DNA from: Clostridia bacterium | GTDB lineage: Bacteria; Bacillota_A; Clostridia; Christensenellales; Aristaeellaceae | Assembly: GCA_017509065.1 (NCBI GenBank) | Contig: JAFWQM010000022.1 | Location: 16,669 to 80,668 of the forward strand | Direction: 5' to 3' | Length of the DNA stretch: 64,000 nt | Notes under the pieces: model-generated | What the model saw: only the letters and a program-made list of their open reading frames with translations | What the model was told of the DNA's origin: nothing | The model's database searches: none | In this document: positions 1 to 8,506 of the stretch, piece after piece | Layout: every line of letters starts with the position of its first letter | Numbering within the stretch: position 1 is the first letter of the stretch | Made by a program: the position numbers and the translations under genes

Positions 1-452
1 CGGGCCAGCGCGAGAGCGCGGGGAAGATGATAATCACTGGTAATCACTGTGACGCACTGAACATCCTCCGGCAGCAGCCGACGCGCGTAATCCAGGTTCT
101 GCCGGGTGTTCATGGATTCACATTCGGCAATCACGTCGTCAGCGGGCACGCCCTGCGCGATGAGCCAGGTTCGCATCACCTGGCCTTCGGGAGCGGGCTC
201 GTCCTCTCCCTGCCCGCCGCAGCACACAATCAGGCGGGGATGGTCACGATAAGTGTTCAGTGCGGCTGTCAAACGCAGCTGCAATTGCGGGCTCAGGTTT
301 CCGGTGGAATATACCTGGCAGCCCAGCACGATCACCGCGCCGCTGTCCCCGCTGACGGGCGGCGGATTGACTTCCGCGTAGCACAGCGCCCCCAGCGCCG
401 CGCCGAAACACACGATGCCCGCCAGCGCAAGGATCAGGATCATATACATCAT
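1..452 (-). CDS. YdcF/SanA/ElyC-type DUF218 protein, C-terminus cut by window edge
   Basis: The minus-strand frame runs open from 452 to the window edge, so the C-terminus is missing. The translation starts with a hydrophobic segment (MMYMILILALAGIVCF), then AVIVLGCQV, then a LRLTAAL helix and LIVCCGGQG. The signature MNTRQNLDYA and ITSDYHLPRA follow. These are the conserved blocks of the DUF218 (YdcF/SanA) family, membrane-anchored proteins linked in other bacteria to envelope integrity and polyprenyl-phosphate or vancomycin phenotypes. An AGGGAGA-like ribosome site lies 4-8 bases before the ATG at 452; ATG codons at 449 and 443 are possible alternatives. The exact substrate is unknown. The family call is firm, the function is not. 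Confidence 0.85.
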   Translation of the reverse strand, partial: MMYMILILALAGIVCFGAALGALCYAEVNPPPVSGDSGAVIVLGCQVYSTGNLSPQLQLRLTAALNTYRDHPRLIVCCGGQGEDEPAPEGQVMRTWLIAQGVPADDVIAECESMNTRQNLDYARRLLPEDVQCVTVITSDYHLPRALALA

Positions 453-480
453 TCGTCTCCCTAACCCGGATAAACCGGAG

Positions 481-556
481 GAGTTTTCTGGGGAAAACCG
501 CTCTTTGGAGGCCAAAGAGCGGTTTCCCCCAGACCCCCTTCCGAGAAAGCCATAAG
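481..556 (+). repeat. Dispersed palindromic repeat, family A copy 1
   Basis: Arms of about 19 bases (AACCGCTCTTTGG and its complement) are followed by the conserved tail CCCCCTTCCGAGAAAGCCAT. The same unit recurs eight more times in this window. It sits between the start of the YdcF-type gene and the stop of radC. Confidence 0.9.
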
Positions 557-635
557 GGTTTTCGGTCTTTTTGCCATTTTGCGAATTTTTTTGCTTATAA
601 GCGCCTAATGAGGCTTTCTTTTTCATAGCCCTGTT

Positions 636-1400
636 TTACCGCTTTCTTTTTCGCTGGACGGGCAGCAGGTTCTGGGGACGTTCCGCGGCGGCGTCCAGTT
701 CGCTTTCCTCCGCGCATTCATTGCAGCCGCGATCCATCATATGATGCCGCATGAAGCTGTATTCCTGATTGCCCGCGATGAGCACATGGTCGTACAGCCG
801 GATGCCCACTCCGTTCAGCAGGCGTTCAATGGCGAGGGTGATGTCCACATCCTCCTGAGAGGGCAGCGCGGAACCGCTGGGATGGTTATGGGAAATCACA
901 GCCGCGGCGGCGTGATTCTGAAGCAGCTCTTCCAGCACTTGCCGCGGCAGGGTGCTGACCTCCGTGGGCGTGCCTCTGGCGATTCGCTTCGCCGCCAGCA
1001 GGCGCATGTCCGCGTTCATGCTCAGCACATAGAATTCCTCCACACACACGCCAATATACAGCGTGCGGCAATACGCGGCCAAATCGGCGTAATTGGTCAG
1101 GCGGACTTGCGGCAAAAGCTTCTTTTGCTCATATTCCCGAAGCAAAGGCAGCATCATGGTGAGCAGCGTGGACGCCTGCGGCCCGATGCCTTCCACCGCT
1201 TCCAGTTCTTTCTGATTCGCTTCCAGCACAGCGGTCAGCGAGCCGAACCGATTGATCAGCCGGTGCGCCTGCGGGTTGGTGTTGACCCGGGGAATGGCGA
1301 AGGTAAGCAGCAGTTCAAGGATTTCATGATCCGCGAACCCGGACAGCCCGTTCTCCGCATACCGTTTGCGCAACCGTTCCCGATGCCCCGCGTGTTCCAT
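636..1400 (-). CDS. radC: RadC family (JAB/MPN-domain) protein
   Basis: The 254-residue product begins MEHAGHRERLRKRY and has the usual RadC layout. An N-terminal helix-hairpin-helix region (ELEAVEGIGPQ, about residue 65) comes first. The JAB metalloprotease-like domain carries the metal motif SHNHPSGS and a downstream Asp (SQEDVDIT, about residue 185). RadC-type proteins were first linked to DNA repair, but the biochemical role is unsettled. The C-terminus has an unusual Cys-bearing, charged extension (CNECAEESELD to QRKRKR). It is divergent to the ABC exporter at 1551. The start fits the family length (about 220-250 residues). Confidence 0.93.
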   Translation of the reverse strand: MEHAGHRERLRKRYAENGLSGFADHEILELLLTFAIPRVNTNPQAHRLINRFGSLTAVLEANQKELEAVEGIGPQASTLLTMMLPLLREYEQKKLLPQVRLTNYADLAAYCRTLYIGVCVEEFYVLSMNADMRLLAAKRIARGTPTEVSTLPRQVLEELLQNHAAAAVISHNHPSGSALPSQEDVDITLAIERLLNGVGIRLYDHVLIAGNQEYSFMRHHMMDRGCNECAEESELDAAAERPQNLLPVQRKRKR

Positions 1401-1473
1401 TTTCCATTCCCTCCCGTCGGTTTCATTCTATCATGAACACATGGAAAAATCAAGCAACGGACGCGTTTCGTGA

Positions 1474-1503
1474 TTGACAAACAGGGGCGGAATACGGTAA
1501 AAT
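1474..1503 (+). promoter_or_regulatory. Promoter for the ABC exporter operon
   Basis: A consensus TTGACA at 1474-1479 is separated by 18 bases from TAAAAT at 1498-1503, about 45 bases before the ATG at 1551. Confidence 0.75.
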
Positions 1504-1550
1504 AAAACCCCTTTATTGATGAACGATTACAGCAGCCGCAGGAGGAACGT

Positions 1551-2513
1551 ATGCCGTATATTGCCGTGGAGGGATTGGACAAGCGCTTCACCGTGCGCAA
1601 AAAGCGCGAAAGAGGCATTCTGCGGGAAAAAAGCGTGATCCACGCTTTGCAGGGCGTGTCCTTTTCCGTGGAGCAGGGGGAATTGGTGGGGTATATCGGG
1701 CCCAATGGCGCGGGCAAGTCTACCACCGTGAAAATCTTAAGCGGGATACTGACGCCTGACGGCGGGAATGTGACTGTGGGCGGACGCGTTCCCTGGAAGG
1801 AACGGCAGGAGCACGTGCGGCATATTGGCGTGGTGTTCGGCCAGCGCAGCCAGCTCTGGTGGGACGTACCGATCCTGGACAGTTATTCGCTTTTAAAGGA
1901 CATTTACCGGGTGCCGGATAATGATTATCAGCGGCGGCTGAACCAGCTGACGGAAGCGCTGCAACTGGGCGATCTCCTGCGCACGCCGCTCAGATTGTTG
2001 AGCTTGGGCCAACGGATGCGGGCGGAGCTGTGCGGGTCGCTGCTGCACGGGCCGGAGCTGTTGTTCCTGGACGAGCCTACCATCGGCCTGGACGCGGTAA
2101 GCAAGCTGGCCCTGCGGGACTTCCTGAAGGAAGAAAACCAGCGCAACGGCACCACCGTCCTGCTCACCACCCACGATATGGAGGATATTGCCGCGCTGTG
2201 TCCCCGCGTGATGGTGCTGGGCCACGGAAAAAAGCTGTACGATGGGGCCCTGCCCGAGCTGCTCTCCAGGTACGACACCCAAAGGATTCTCACCGTGCGC
2301 TACGAAACGGGCGTCGCTTTTCCAAAGCTGCCGGAAAGCTGCGTGGTGACTCGGGAAGCAGGCGATTATAAGATCACGTATTCACCGGACGCTTTGCCTA
2401 CCGCCCAATTGATTACCCTGCTGCAAAGCGCGGGGAATATCCGGGAATTGACGGCTCAGCCACAGAATATTGATCACCTGATCGCAGCCATGTACCGGGA
2501 GATGGATCTATGA
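1551..2513 (+). CDS. ABC-2 type exporter, ATP-binding subunit (COG4586-like)
   Basis: The 320-residue ATPase has Walker A GPNGAGKST (about residues 51-59), the QRSQLWWDVP segment typical of this subfamily, Walker B LLFLDEP and the H-loop TTHDMED. The signature is LSLGQRMRAEL instead of LSGGQ, a degeneration seen in this exporter group. A regulatory C-terminal domain follows after about residue 230. Two membrane subunits follow at once, so the three genes should encode one exporter. The substrate cannot be read from the sequence; relatives are annotated as daunorubicin/viologen-type or uncharacterised ABC-2 exporters. The strong GCAGGAGGAACGT site supports the start at 1551. Confidence 0.93.
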   Translation: MPYIAVEGLDKRFTVRKKRERGILREKSVIHALQGVSFSVEQGELVGYIGPNGAGKSTTVKILSGILTPDGGNVTVGGRVPWKERQEHVRHIGVVFGQRSQLWWDVPILDSYSLLKDIYRVPDNDYQRRLNQLTEALQLGDLLRTPLRLLSLGQRMRAELCGSLLHGPELLFLDEPTIGLDAVSKLALRDFLKEENQRNGTTVLLTTHDMEDIAALCPRVMVLGHGKKLYDGALPELLSRYDTQRILTVRYETGVAFPKLPESCVVTREAGDYKITYSPDALPTAQLITLLQSAGNIRELTAQPQNIDHLIAAMYREMDL

Positions 2514-3301
2514 AAGCATACTTTTCCGTGTTCCGGATGCGCTGGCGGATGGAATTGCAGTACCGCGGCGCGGTGGTGGGCGGCGTGGTGTGCCAGATGT
2601 TTTTCGGGCTGATTCTGATCGCGCTTTATCGGGCGCTGTACCAGAGCAAGCCCCAGACCATGCCGATCGAAGCCGTGACCACCTATGTCTGGCTCCAGCA
2701 GGCTTTTTTTCGGATGCTTTTAGCCAGTGACGGCGACCTGCTGGACAAGATCCGCACCGGCGCCATCGCCTACGACCTGTGCCGCCCGCTTCAATTGTAC
2801 GGGTATTATTATGTGCGCGTCATGGCGCAGAAGCTGCTGGGCAGCCTGCTGCGCGCCGCGCCGATGCTCGTGTTCGCAGCCTTGCTTCCGGCAGGCTGGG
2901 GCATCCAGGGGCCAGTGTCCTTGTCCGCTTTCCTTGCCGCCTTGGCGGGTCTGATGCTGGGGCTGCTGTGCGTGTGCGCGCTGGAAAACATCACCATGGG
3001 CTTCACCATGCGCACCCTGGATTCCCGGGGCGTCCAGGCCATGCTGAACCTGCTCATGATGATCCTGGCCGGCAACGTGCTGCCGCTCACCCTGTTTCCT
3101 GATTCCTGGCAGAAGGTCATCACTCTGCTGCCCTACGCCCAACTTTTGGACGCGCCTATTCGCCTCTATACCGGCCAATGGCCGCTGACGGAAGCCCCGC
3201 GTGTGCTGAGCACCCAATGCGTGTGGATTTTGCTGCTCGCCGGCCTGGGCCTGCTGCTGTGGCGGCAGAATCAAAAACGGCTCGTGATCCAGGGAGGATA
3301 A
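2510..3301 (+). CDS. ABC-2 family permease subunit (COG4587-like)
   Basis: The 263-residue membrane protein overlaps the ATPase stop by 4 bases (ATGA), a sign of translational coupling. It begins MKAYFSVFRMRWRMELQYRG, typical of the first permease in three-gene exporters of this type. Several hydrophobic segments follow (for example around residues 25-45, 110-160 and 170-200), and it ends in a basic tail (LWRQNQKRLVIQGG). It is expected to form the membrane pore with the next gene product. The ligand is unknown. Confidence 0.88.
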   Translation: MKAYFSVFRMRWRMELQYRGAVVGGVVCQMFFGLILIALYRALYQSKPQTMPIEAVTTYVWLQQAFFRMLLASDGDLLDKIRTGAIAYDLCRPLQLYGYYYVRVMAQKLLGSLLRAAPMLVFAALLPAGWGIQGPVSLSAFLAALAGLMLGLLCVCALENITMGFTMRTLDSRGVQAMLNLLMMILAGNVLPLTLFPDSWQKVITLLPYAQLLDAPIRLYTGQWPLTEAPRVLSTQCVWILLLAGLGLLLWRQNQKRLVIQGG

Positions 3302-3302
3302 A

Positions 3303-4103
3303 ATGGACACGATCAAATTATACTTCCGTTCCATGGGGATGCTGCTGAAAAGCCAATTGCAATACCCTGCTTCGTTCTGTATGCAGACCCTGGCTCAGCT
3401 GGTGATGGAAGGCGGGGAGATGCTGGCGGTGATCCTGATTGTGGATCGCTTTGAACGGCTGAACCAATGGATGCCAGGAGATTTATTCTTCTTTTTCGGC
3501 ATGATGTCCGTGACATTCTATCTGACGGAATGTTTCGGGCGCGGCGTGACCGGGGCGTTCCCCTCGATGGTGCGCTCCGGGCAGCTGGACACGCTGCTGC
3601 TGCGTCCACGGGGCGTGCTGACTCAGGTGCTGTGCAGCGCCATCGACCCCCGGCGGATTGCCTGCATTGCTGTGGGCGTAACGGCGCTGGTGATCGGAAG
3701 CCATATGTCGGCGATTCAGTGGACAATCCTGAAAGGGCTGGCGCTGGCTGAATCCATTCTGCTGGGAACGGCGCTGGTACTGGGCCTGTTTCTGATCGAA
3801 GCGGTGTTCTGCATCCATTCCGTCAAGTCCGTGGAGCTGGTGAACGCCCTCACCTACGGCGGACGAAGTGCCTGCCAGTATCCGATCGACATTTTCCCCC
3901 GGCCTTTGCGCGTCCTTTTCACCGTGATCGCGCCTTTTGCCCTGACATTGCATGTCCCCGCCGCCTATATTTTGGGCAAGCCGATTTACGGCTGGCCAGC
4001 CTGGACCGCCTTCGTCACACCCCTCGCCGGGGCCGCGCTGTTCGGCGTGATGTACCTGGTGTTTCAGAAGGCCATGCGTTTCTATCGTTCTACCGGGAGT
4101 TGA
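3303..4103 (+). CDS. ABC-2 family permease subunit (COG3694-like)
   Basis: The 266-residue membrane protein starts one base after the previous stop region and completes the ATPase-permease-permease set. It carries QLDTLLLRPRG near residue 95, a recognisable block of the second ABC-2 permease of this exporter class, and IHSVKSVELVNALTYGGR near residue 170. About six hydrophobic spans are visible. The GGGAGGATAAA site overlaps the end of the preceding gene. Confidence 0.88.
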   Translation: MDTIKLYFRSMGMLLKSQLQYPASFCMQTLAQLVMEGGEMLAVILIVDRFERLNQWMPGDLFFFFGMMSVTFYLTECFGRGVTGAFPSMVRSGQLDTLLLRPRGVLTQVLCSAIDPRRIACIAVGVTALVIGSHMSAIQWTILKGLALAESILLGTALVLGLFLIEAVFCIHSVKSVELVNALTYGGRSACQYPIDIFPRPLRVLFTVIAPFALTLHVPAAYILGKPIYGWPAWTAFVTPLAGAALFGVMYLVFQKAMRFYRSTGS

Positions 4104-4108
4104 TAAAA

Positions 4109-4834
4109 ATGCCCTCCATCGTCACTCAAGCCATCGTGCTGCGTCACGCGGATTACAGGGAGCACGACCGGATGCTGACCCTGCTGTCTCCCTCCATGGG
4201 GCGGATCGAGGCGGTCTGCCGGGGCTGCAAGCGGCCTCAGAGCCCGCTGCTCGCGGCCAGCGAATGGTTCGCCTTAGGGGAGTATGTGCTGTACACGGGC
4301 AAGGGCCGCATGAATGTGTCCTCCTGCAATGTGACGGAGAGCTTCTTTCCCCTGCGCACAGACTATGAACGGCTGAAATACGCCACCTATATCCTCTCCA
4401 TCGCCGAAGCCGCCGCCCAGCCGGGAGACAGGGCGGTGGAGCTGTTCACGCTGCTGGCCCGTTCCCTGTCGCGTCTGGCTTATACGGATAAGGACGCCCA
4501 GGCCGTGACCGCCGCGTTTCTTTTGCACTTCTCCGCTATCAGCGGTTATCGTCCTCGCCTGTCTCATTGCGTCAACTGCGGCAGGCGGATAGAGGACGGC
4601 GAGATCCGGCTCATGGATATTGAAGAGGGCGGCTTGCTTTGCGTGAACTGCCAGAGCAGCCTGCGCCCCGCTCGGCCCGTCACGCCCGCGGAAGTGCGCT
4701 GGATGCGGGACGTTTTACAGCGCGGGATCGACAAAACCGACCTGCCGGCATCCGACGCTCCCGGCGCGGTGCTGGGCGAATACGTGGAAACGCGCATGGA
4801 AAAGCCCCTCCGGCATGAGGGGCTCTGGCTGTAA
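4109..4834 (+). CDS. recO: DNA repair protein RecO
   Basis: RecO loads RecA onto SSB-coated DNA together with RecR in the RecFOR pathway. The product has the N-terminal OB-fold opening (PSIVTQAIVLRHADYREHDR) and the RecO zinc site CVNCGRR...CVNC (about residues 150-175). I chose the ATG at 4109 over the TTG at 4100. It follows GGGAG at a normal distance and gives the standard N-terminus, and the TTG would overlap the permease stop. The last codons contain a hairpin that can end transcription of the opposing gene. Confidence 0.92.
   Translation: MPSIVTQAIVLRHADYREHDRMLTLLSPSMGRIEAVCRGCKRPQSPLLAASEWFALGEYVLYTGKGRMNVSSCNVTESFFPLRTDYERLKYATYILSIAEAAAQPGDRAVELFTLLARSLSRLAYTDKDAQAVTAAFLLHFSAISGYRPRLSHCVNCGRRIEDGEIRLMDIEEGGLLCVNCQSSLRPARPVTPAEVRWMRDVLQRGIDKTDLPASDAPGAVLGEYVETRMEKPLRHEGLWL
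4799..4824 (-). terminator. Intrinsic terminator for the minus-strand pgsA/pRiA4b transcript
   Basis: AGCCCCT at 4803-4809 pairs with AGGGGCT at 4818-4824. Read on the minus strand, the stem is followed by TTTTCC. The stem lies inside the 3' end of recO. Confidence 0.6.
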
Positions 4835-4846
4835 CGGGGAATCCGT

Positions 4847-5323
4847 TTATTCGTCTTCGGGTTCTTCTTCGTCTTCATCTTCGTCCCAGGATGGGTACTG
4901 TTCCGGCGCGGCGCCGACAGAACGAACCACCTGGGGCTTTTTTGTCTGCTCATCTAAAACTTGCAGGACTCTGCAGGAGAAACGCCATTCATCCCCAAAG
5001 TCAAACAGATACATGAATTTCGTTCCTTCTTCAGGGTTCAGCTCCCGAAGCGTGATTTCATAGGTGCTGGGATTGACATTATCGTCCATCTCATCGTCCG
5101 GGTCGCTCCAATAACAGGCATACGGATCCCGGCTCCAGGCCCGATTGTCCATAAAGAATACGTGCAAATGATCGTCGTCAAATTCAAACGCTTCCAGTAT
5201 CGCTTCGCTGAACTGCCCCAGGACGCTGTCCGCGTCGATACGGATATGGCGATAGCAGCCCTTATCAACGGAAACGCTGATTACATAGGAGCGCGCTTTT
5301 ACGCTAACTGCTTTTCTTGCCAT
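4847..5323 (-). CDS. Plasmid pRiA4b ORF-3-like domain protein
   Basis: The 158-residue product contains HLHVFFMDNRAW, a central acidic segment, KFMYLFDFGDEWRFSC and AAPEQYPSWDE. These are the conserved blocks of the pRiA4b ORF-3-like family. The tail is a run of Asp and Glu. The family is widespread in bacteria and often linked to mobile DNA, but it has no settled biochemical function. It lies 6 bases downstream of pgsA in the same direction, so the two are probably cotranscribed. The family call is firm; the role is unknown. Confidence 0.88.
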   Translation of the reverse strand: MARKAVSVKARSYVISVSVDKGCYRHIRIDADSVLGQFSEAILEAFEFDDDHLHVFFMDNRAWSRDPYACYWSDPDDEMDDNVNPSTYEITLRELNPEEGTKFMYLFDFGDEWRFSCRVLQVLDEQTKKPQVVRSVGAAPEQYPSWDEDEDEEEPEDE

Positions 5324-5329
5324 GTTCAG

Positions 5330-5917
5330 TTACACCCTTTCGTTTTCTTCTTTTATTCTTTCGTTGGCCTTTTTATTCAGCTTAAGCGCCATATCGATAT
5401 AATAAACCAGCGCGATAAGCGTCAGCGCCACGCCCGCCCATAGCAGGTACAGATGAACCGGCACGCCCCAATGCTCCATGATCCACTGATGAAAGAAGCA
5501 GGACAGCAGCGAGCACACCACCACGGTCTGGGCCAGCTTGCCGATCCATTTGGAGAAAACCACCACTTTTTTACTGTACAGGATCAGGCCGCCCACCACC
5601 ATGGTGCCCTCCTTGAGCAGCAGCAGTACCGGGGCGGGCCAGGGAACAACGCCCTTTATCGTCAGCGACAGCATCACGCTCAGCGACATCAGCTTGTCCG
5701 CCAACGGATCCATCAGCTTGCCGAAGTCAGTGATCAGGCTGTACTTCCTGGCGATGAAGCCATCGGCAAGATCCGTCAGGCTGGCAACGGCAAACACGCC
5801 AAACGCCCAATAATAATGATCGGTCAGGATCAGATACCAAAAAACGGGAATGAGCGCCAGGCGGATCATGGTCAGCACATTGGGCACGTTCCAGATGTTT
5901 TCTTTCTTTCCGGACAC
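5330..5917 (-). CDS. pgsA: CDP-diacylglycerol--glycerol-3-phosphate 3-phosphatidyltransferase
   Basis: The 195-residue integral membrane enzyme makes phosphatidylglycerol phosphate, the committed step to phosphatidylglycerol and cardiolipin. The CDP-alcohol phosphotransferase motif is intact: DLADGFIARKY, then DFGKLMDPLADK (about residues 48-75), with all the expected aspartates. It has four to five hydrophobic spans and a short basic C-terminus. A strong promoter lies about 75 bases upstream. Confidence 0.92.
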   Translation of the reverse strand: MSGKKENIWNVPNVLTMIRLALIPVFWYLILTDHYYWAFGVFAVASLTDLADGFIARKYSLITDFGKLMDPLADKLMSLSVMLSLTIKGVVPWPAPVLLLLKEGTMVVGGLILYSKKVVVFSKWIGKLAQTVVVCSLLSCFFHQWIMEHWGVPVHLYLLWAGVALTLIALVYYIDMALKLNKKANERIKEENERV

Positions 5918-5991
5918 CGTTTGGTCAACTCCTAATAGGAAAAAAATGCTATGAAACGGCGCACTGAAAAATCATTTGCGCACCATGGCAT

Positions 5992-6020
5992 ATTATAGCA
6001 TCATCCTGTATTTTTTTCAA
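5992..6020 (-). promoter_or_regulatory. Promoter for pgsA
   Basis: On the minus strand, TTGAAA (6015-6020) and TATAAT (5992-5997) are separated by exactly 17 bases. Confidence 0.75.
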
Positions 6021-6040
6021 TGGCGCGTTTTCCGCAATCG

Positions 6041-6076
6041 AAAGGGTCCTTGCCGGATAAGCTGGGCCTTTTTTGT
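6041..6076 (+). terminator. Terminator-like hairpin ahead of the phage-type block
   Basis: AAAGGGTCC pairs (with two wobbles) with GGGCCTTTT and runs into a T tract on the plus strand. No plus-strand gene precedes it. It either ends stray transcription or acts in the leader of the genes starting at 6302. Confidence 0.45.
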
Positions 6077-6190
6077 TGTGCAATCCGCGAAAAGAGAAAG
6101 AGACATGCTTTACCTGTATCAAAGGAGCGGCGGCGAAGAGGGGGACTCTTCACATTCCGCAGAATATGCGATAATTGGGCAGCCACAAAA

Positions 6191-6283
6191 AAGCGGCAGG
6201 CATCCAAATCATCAGGATGAGCGTACGGCAAAGCCGTAGCGCGTCCTGCCGATTCCCGAATGGGAAAGCGGCAGGCATCCAAA
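6191..6283 (+). repeat. 18-base direct repeat pair upstream of the phage-type genes
   Basis: AAGCGGCAGGCATCCAAA occurs at 6191-6208 and again at 6266-6283, flanking a small hairpin (GTACGGCAAAGCCGTAGC). The remaining intergenic stretch from 5918 holds the pgsA promoter and the hairpin at 6041. Confidence 0.8.
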
Positions 6284-6301
6284 AAGAAAGGAGAATGAGA
6301 C

Positions 6302-6550
6302 ATGAACACCTTCTACACCACCATTGAAAACCAGGTACGTTCTGACGGCAGCCGGGGGCTGCTGTACGATCACTTCGACGATGAAAGCCAGGCTTATGCC
6401 AAATACTTCACCGTCTGCGCGGCGGCTGCGGTGAGCGGGATTCCCTATCACGCCGCACACATCATCCGCAGCGATGGGATCATGATCGAAGGCAGGGTGT
6501 GGGATCGCAGGCAGGAAACGCCTGCAGCGGCAAACGAAACGGAGGAATAA
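6302..6550 (+). CDS. Small protein at the start of the phage-type block, unknown function
   Basis: This 82-residue protein has a strong AAGGAG site just upstream. It contains YHAAHIIRSDGIMIEGRVWDR and an acidic tail. I do not recognise the family. It lies 3 bases before the next gene and is probably cotranscribed with the tail/lysis genes. Confidence 0.7.
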   Translation: MNTFYTTIENQVRSDGSRGLLYDHFDDESQAYAKYFTVCAAAAVSGIPYHAAHIIRSDGIMIEGRVWDRRQETPAAANETEE

Positions 6551-6553
6551 CAG

Positions 6554-7444
6554 ATGGCAGTCAGCACAATTCAGCGCCCCTGGCAGTCGCTGTTTCCTGA
6601 TTTCCCGGCGCAGCAAGGCGCGCAGTTTCACAACAGCATATACCGGGGGAAAAACATCGGAACCGCCCTGACGGCGGCGCAGGCAGCCGCAATCGACGCC
6701 GGAACATTCGACGACATGTTCATCGGCGATTACTGGATGATCAACAGCAAAAAGTACACCATTTGCGATTTTGACTATTACTACGGCGCGGGAACGCAAA
6801 AACATCATGTTGTGGTGATGCCGTCGTCCCTCATGGAGATTCCGGAAGGCACCGTTCTGAACGCTTCCGAAGATACGCTTGCTCTGCTCGAAGGGGAAGA
6901 CGCCACAATAAAAAAATGGTCTTCAGAAACGACCACAGCCGGCGGATACAAATACAGCAGAATGCGGACGGTAATCATGCGGGCAGCGGACACAATCGTC
7001 ATCAACGATTTTGGCGCTTCGCATATTTTGCCGATAACCGTTTATTATCCAAATCCCGCCAGCGCTTCCGCCGCTGCCATTGGCTGCAAATACGGATGGT
7101 TCGACAACAGCACCCAAAGCAATATCACGCGAAGAAGCATCTGCGATCTTTGCAACGAAATCATGATCTTTGGTTTTGTGACTTCCGATATTTCGACCGC
7201 GACATCAGGCACCGAAGCGAATCCATACAGTATCGGCCTAATCGGAAATGAATGCAAGCAACTGCGTATCTTTGCGCTTGACACTGGATTCAGAGCTATC
7301 AATCAGATCTGGTGGCTTCGGTCCGTGGCAACGGAAAGCTATGTCCTTGTCGTCGGGAATCGCGGAGAACTGATCAAACGTGATATCTCCAATTTCGTAT
7401 TAGGCGTAAGACCGCGTTTTGCTGTCGTCGGTTCCAATTCGTGA
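6554..7444 (+). CDS. Lectin-like (DUF6273-type) tail or adhesion protein
   Basis: This 296-residue protein has no signal peptide. Its C-terminus reads QIWWLRSVATESY, then VGNRGELI, then LGVRPRFAVVGSNS. This WLRS...GVRPR pattern closes DUF6273/C-type-lectin-like domains found on phage tails and on surface proteins of Clostridia. The N-terminal part (DFPAQQGAQFHNSIYRGKNIG) may anchor it to a particle. It precedes the endolysin and holin, which favours a virion receptor-binding role. A host surface protein is the alternative. Confidence 0.65.
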   Translation: MAVSTIQRPWQSLFPDFPAQQGAQFHNSIYRGKNIGTALTAAQAAAIDAGTFDDMFIGDYWMINSKKYTICDFDYYYGAGTQKHHVVVMPSSLMEIPEGTVLNASEDTLALLEGEDATIKKWSSETTTAGGYKYSRMRTVIMRAADTIVINDFGASHILPITVYYPNPASASAAAIGCKYGWFDNSTQSNITRRSICDLCNEIMIFGFVTSDISTATSGTEANPYSIGLIGNECKQLRIFALDTGFRAINQIWWLRSVATESYVLVVGNRGELIKRDISNFVLGVRPRFAVVGSNS

Positions 7445-7519
7445 CGCGGGTGACCGTATGAAGAATGACAACCGCTGCGGGATTTCAGTTCTGCCCGGCG
7501 AAAGAAAAGAGGGTGCTGA

Positions 7520-8506
7520 GTGAATACAGCCAAAGACGCGGAAAAGCTTCGGGACAGACTGACAGCGGAAGGAAAGAGCAAGGCCGAAATCATCAGGGCG
7601 CTCACTGCCTGCTGCATGGATTGGCCTTACGTTTTCGGAAGCTATGGGCAGATGTGCACACCGGAAAACCGCCGTAAATACGCCGGATACCGCCCGGATC
7701 ACAAAGCAAAAATCTACGGCGCATGCCCGGTTCTGAGCGGCAAAGAAGGTCTGTGCGCCGGATGCAAATGGAATGGATGCCGGATGTTCGATTGCCGGGG
7801 ATTCAACAGCTGGCTGGCTGCCCAGGCAGGCCTGGCGCTATTCGGCGGTACTGTCACGGCGCAATGGGAAACGCAGTCAAACTGGGCGGTGAAGGGCGAC
7901 ATTCGGGACATGCCGCGCGATCTGGTGTGCTGCGTATTCCGCGAAGGCCATACCGGAATGTATCTTGGCAACGGACTTGTGCGTCATTGCAGCACGCGCG
8001 TCAAGGAAGAACCGCTTCCGGGAACACCGAGATGGCTGCGATACGGCATCCCCGCCGGTTTGTACAGAACTGAGGAACTGAGAAAGGCAGGCTTGAACGT
8101 GGACGAATCCAAAAACATTCCCACCCTGCGCCGCAGCAGTCAGGGCGAAGCGGTGAAAGAGCTGCAGACGCTGCTCAGCGCGAAGTATGGCGCTGACCTT
8201 GACGCAGACGGGGAGTTCGGAAAGAAAACAGAGCAGGCAGTGAAAGCATTCCAGAGCGCTCACGGCCTGACTGCCGATGGCATTGCCGGGCCGAAAATGT
8301 GGAAAGCGCTGGGCGTGACGCCGGGTAGCAGCAACCCTGATACAGCCGAAGACCCGACCAGCTGTTTATCTGAAGAGCTGCCGCAGGCGGGGGTGTGGGT
8401 GGCGCAGGAAGCGTGGCAGACGCTGAAAGCGGCGATTGCCATGGCGGGAGATATCATCAAAGAATACGAACAAGGAGGCATTGGCAGTCATGAAACGAAT
8501 CACTGA
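7520..8506 (+). CDS. NlpC/P60-type endolysin with peptidoglycan-binding domain
   Basis: The 328-residue protein has an N-terminal cysteine-peptidase-like domain with a DCRGF nucleophile motif (Cys about 92) and a GHTGMYLG histidine (about 144). A PG_binding_1 domain follows (RRSSQGEAVKELQ, FGKKTEQAVKAFQ, about residues 201-265). It is rich in extra cysteines (about residues 30-90). No signal peptide is visible, so release would need the adjacent holin, as in phage lysis cassettes. The start is GTG at 7520, after a weak GAGGG site. It overlaps the holin start by 17 bases. Confidence 0.87.
   Translation: MNTAKDAEKLRDRLTAEGKSKAEIIRALTACCMDWPYVFGSYGQMCTPENRRKYAGYRPDHKAKIYGACPVLSGKEGLCAGCKWNGCRMFDCRGFNSWLAAQAGLALFGGTVTAQWETQSNWAVKGDIRDMPRDLVCCVFREGHTGMYLGNGLVRHCSTRVKEEPLPGTPRWLRYGIPAGLYRTEELRKAGLNVDESKNIPTLRRSSQGEAVKELQTLLSAKYGADLDADGEFGKKTEQAVKAFQSAHGLTADGIAGPKMWKALGVTPGSSNPDTAEDPTSCLSEELPQAGVWVAQEAWQTLKAAIAMAGDIIKEYEQGGIGSHETNH

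Noticed and set aside
6191..6283. Phage attachment-site repeat
   Set aside because: The two 18-base copies are 75 bases apart on the same side of the block and have no partner beyond 15865 that I could find.
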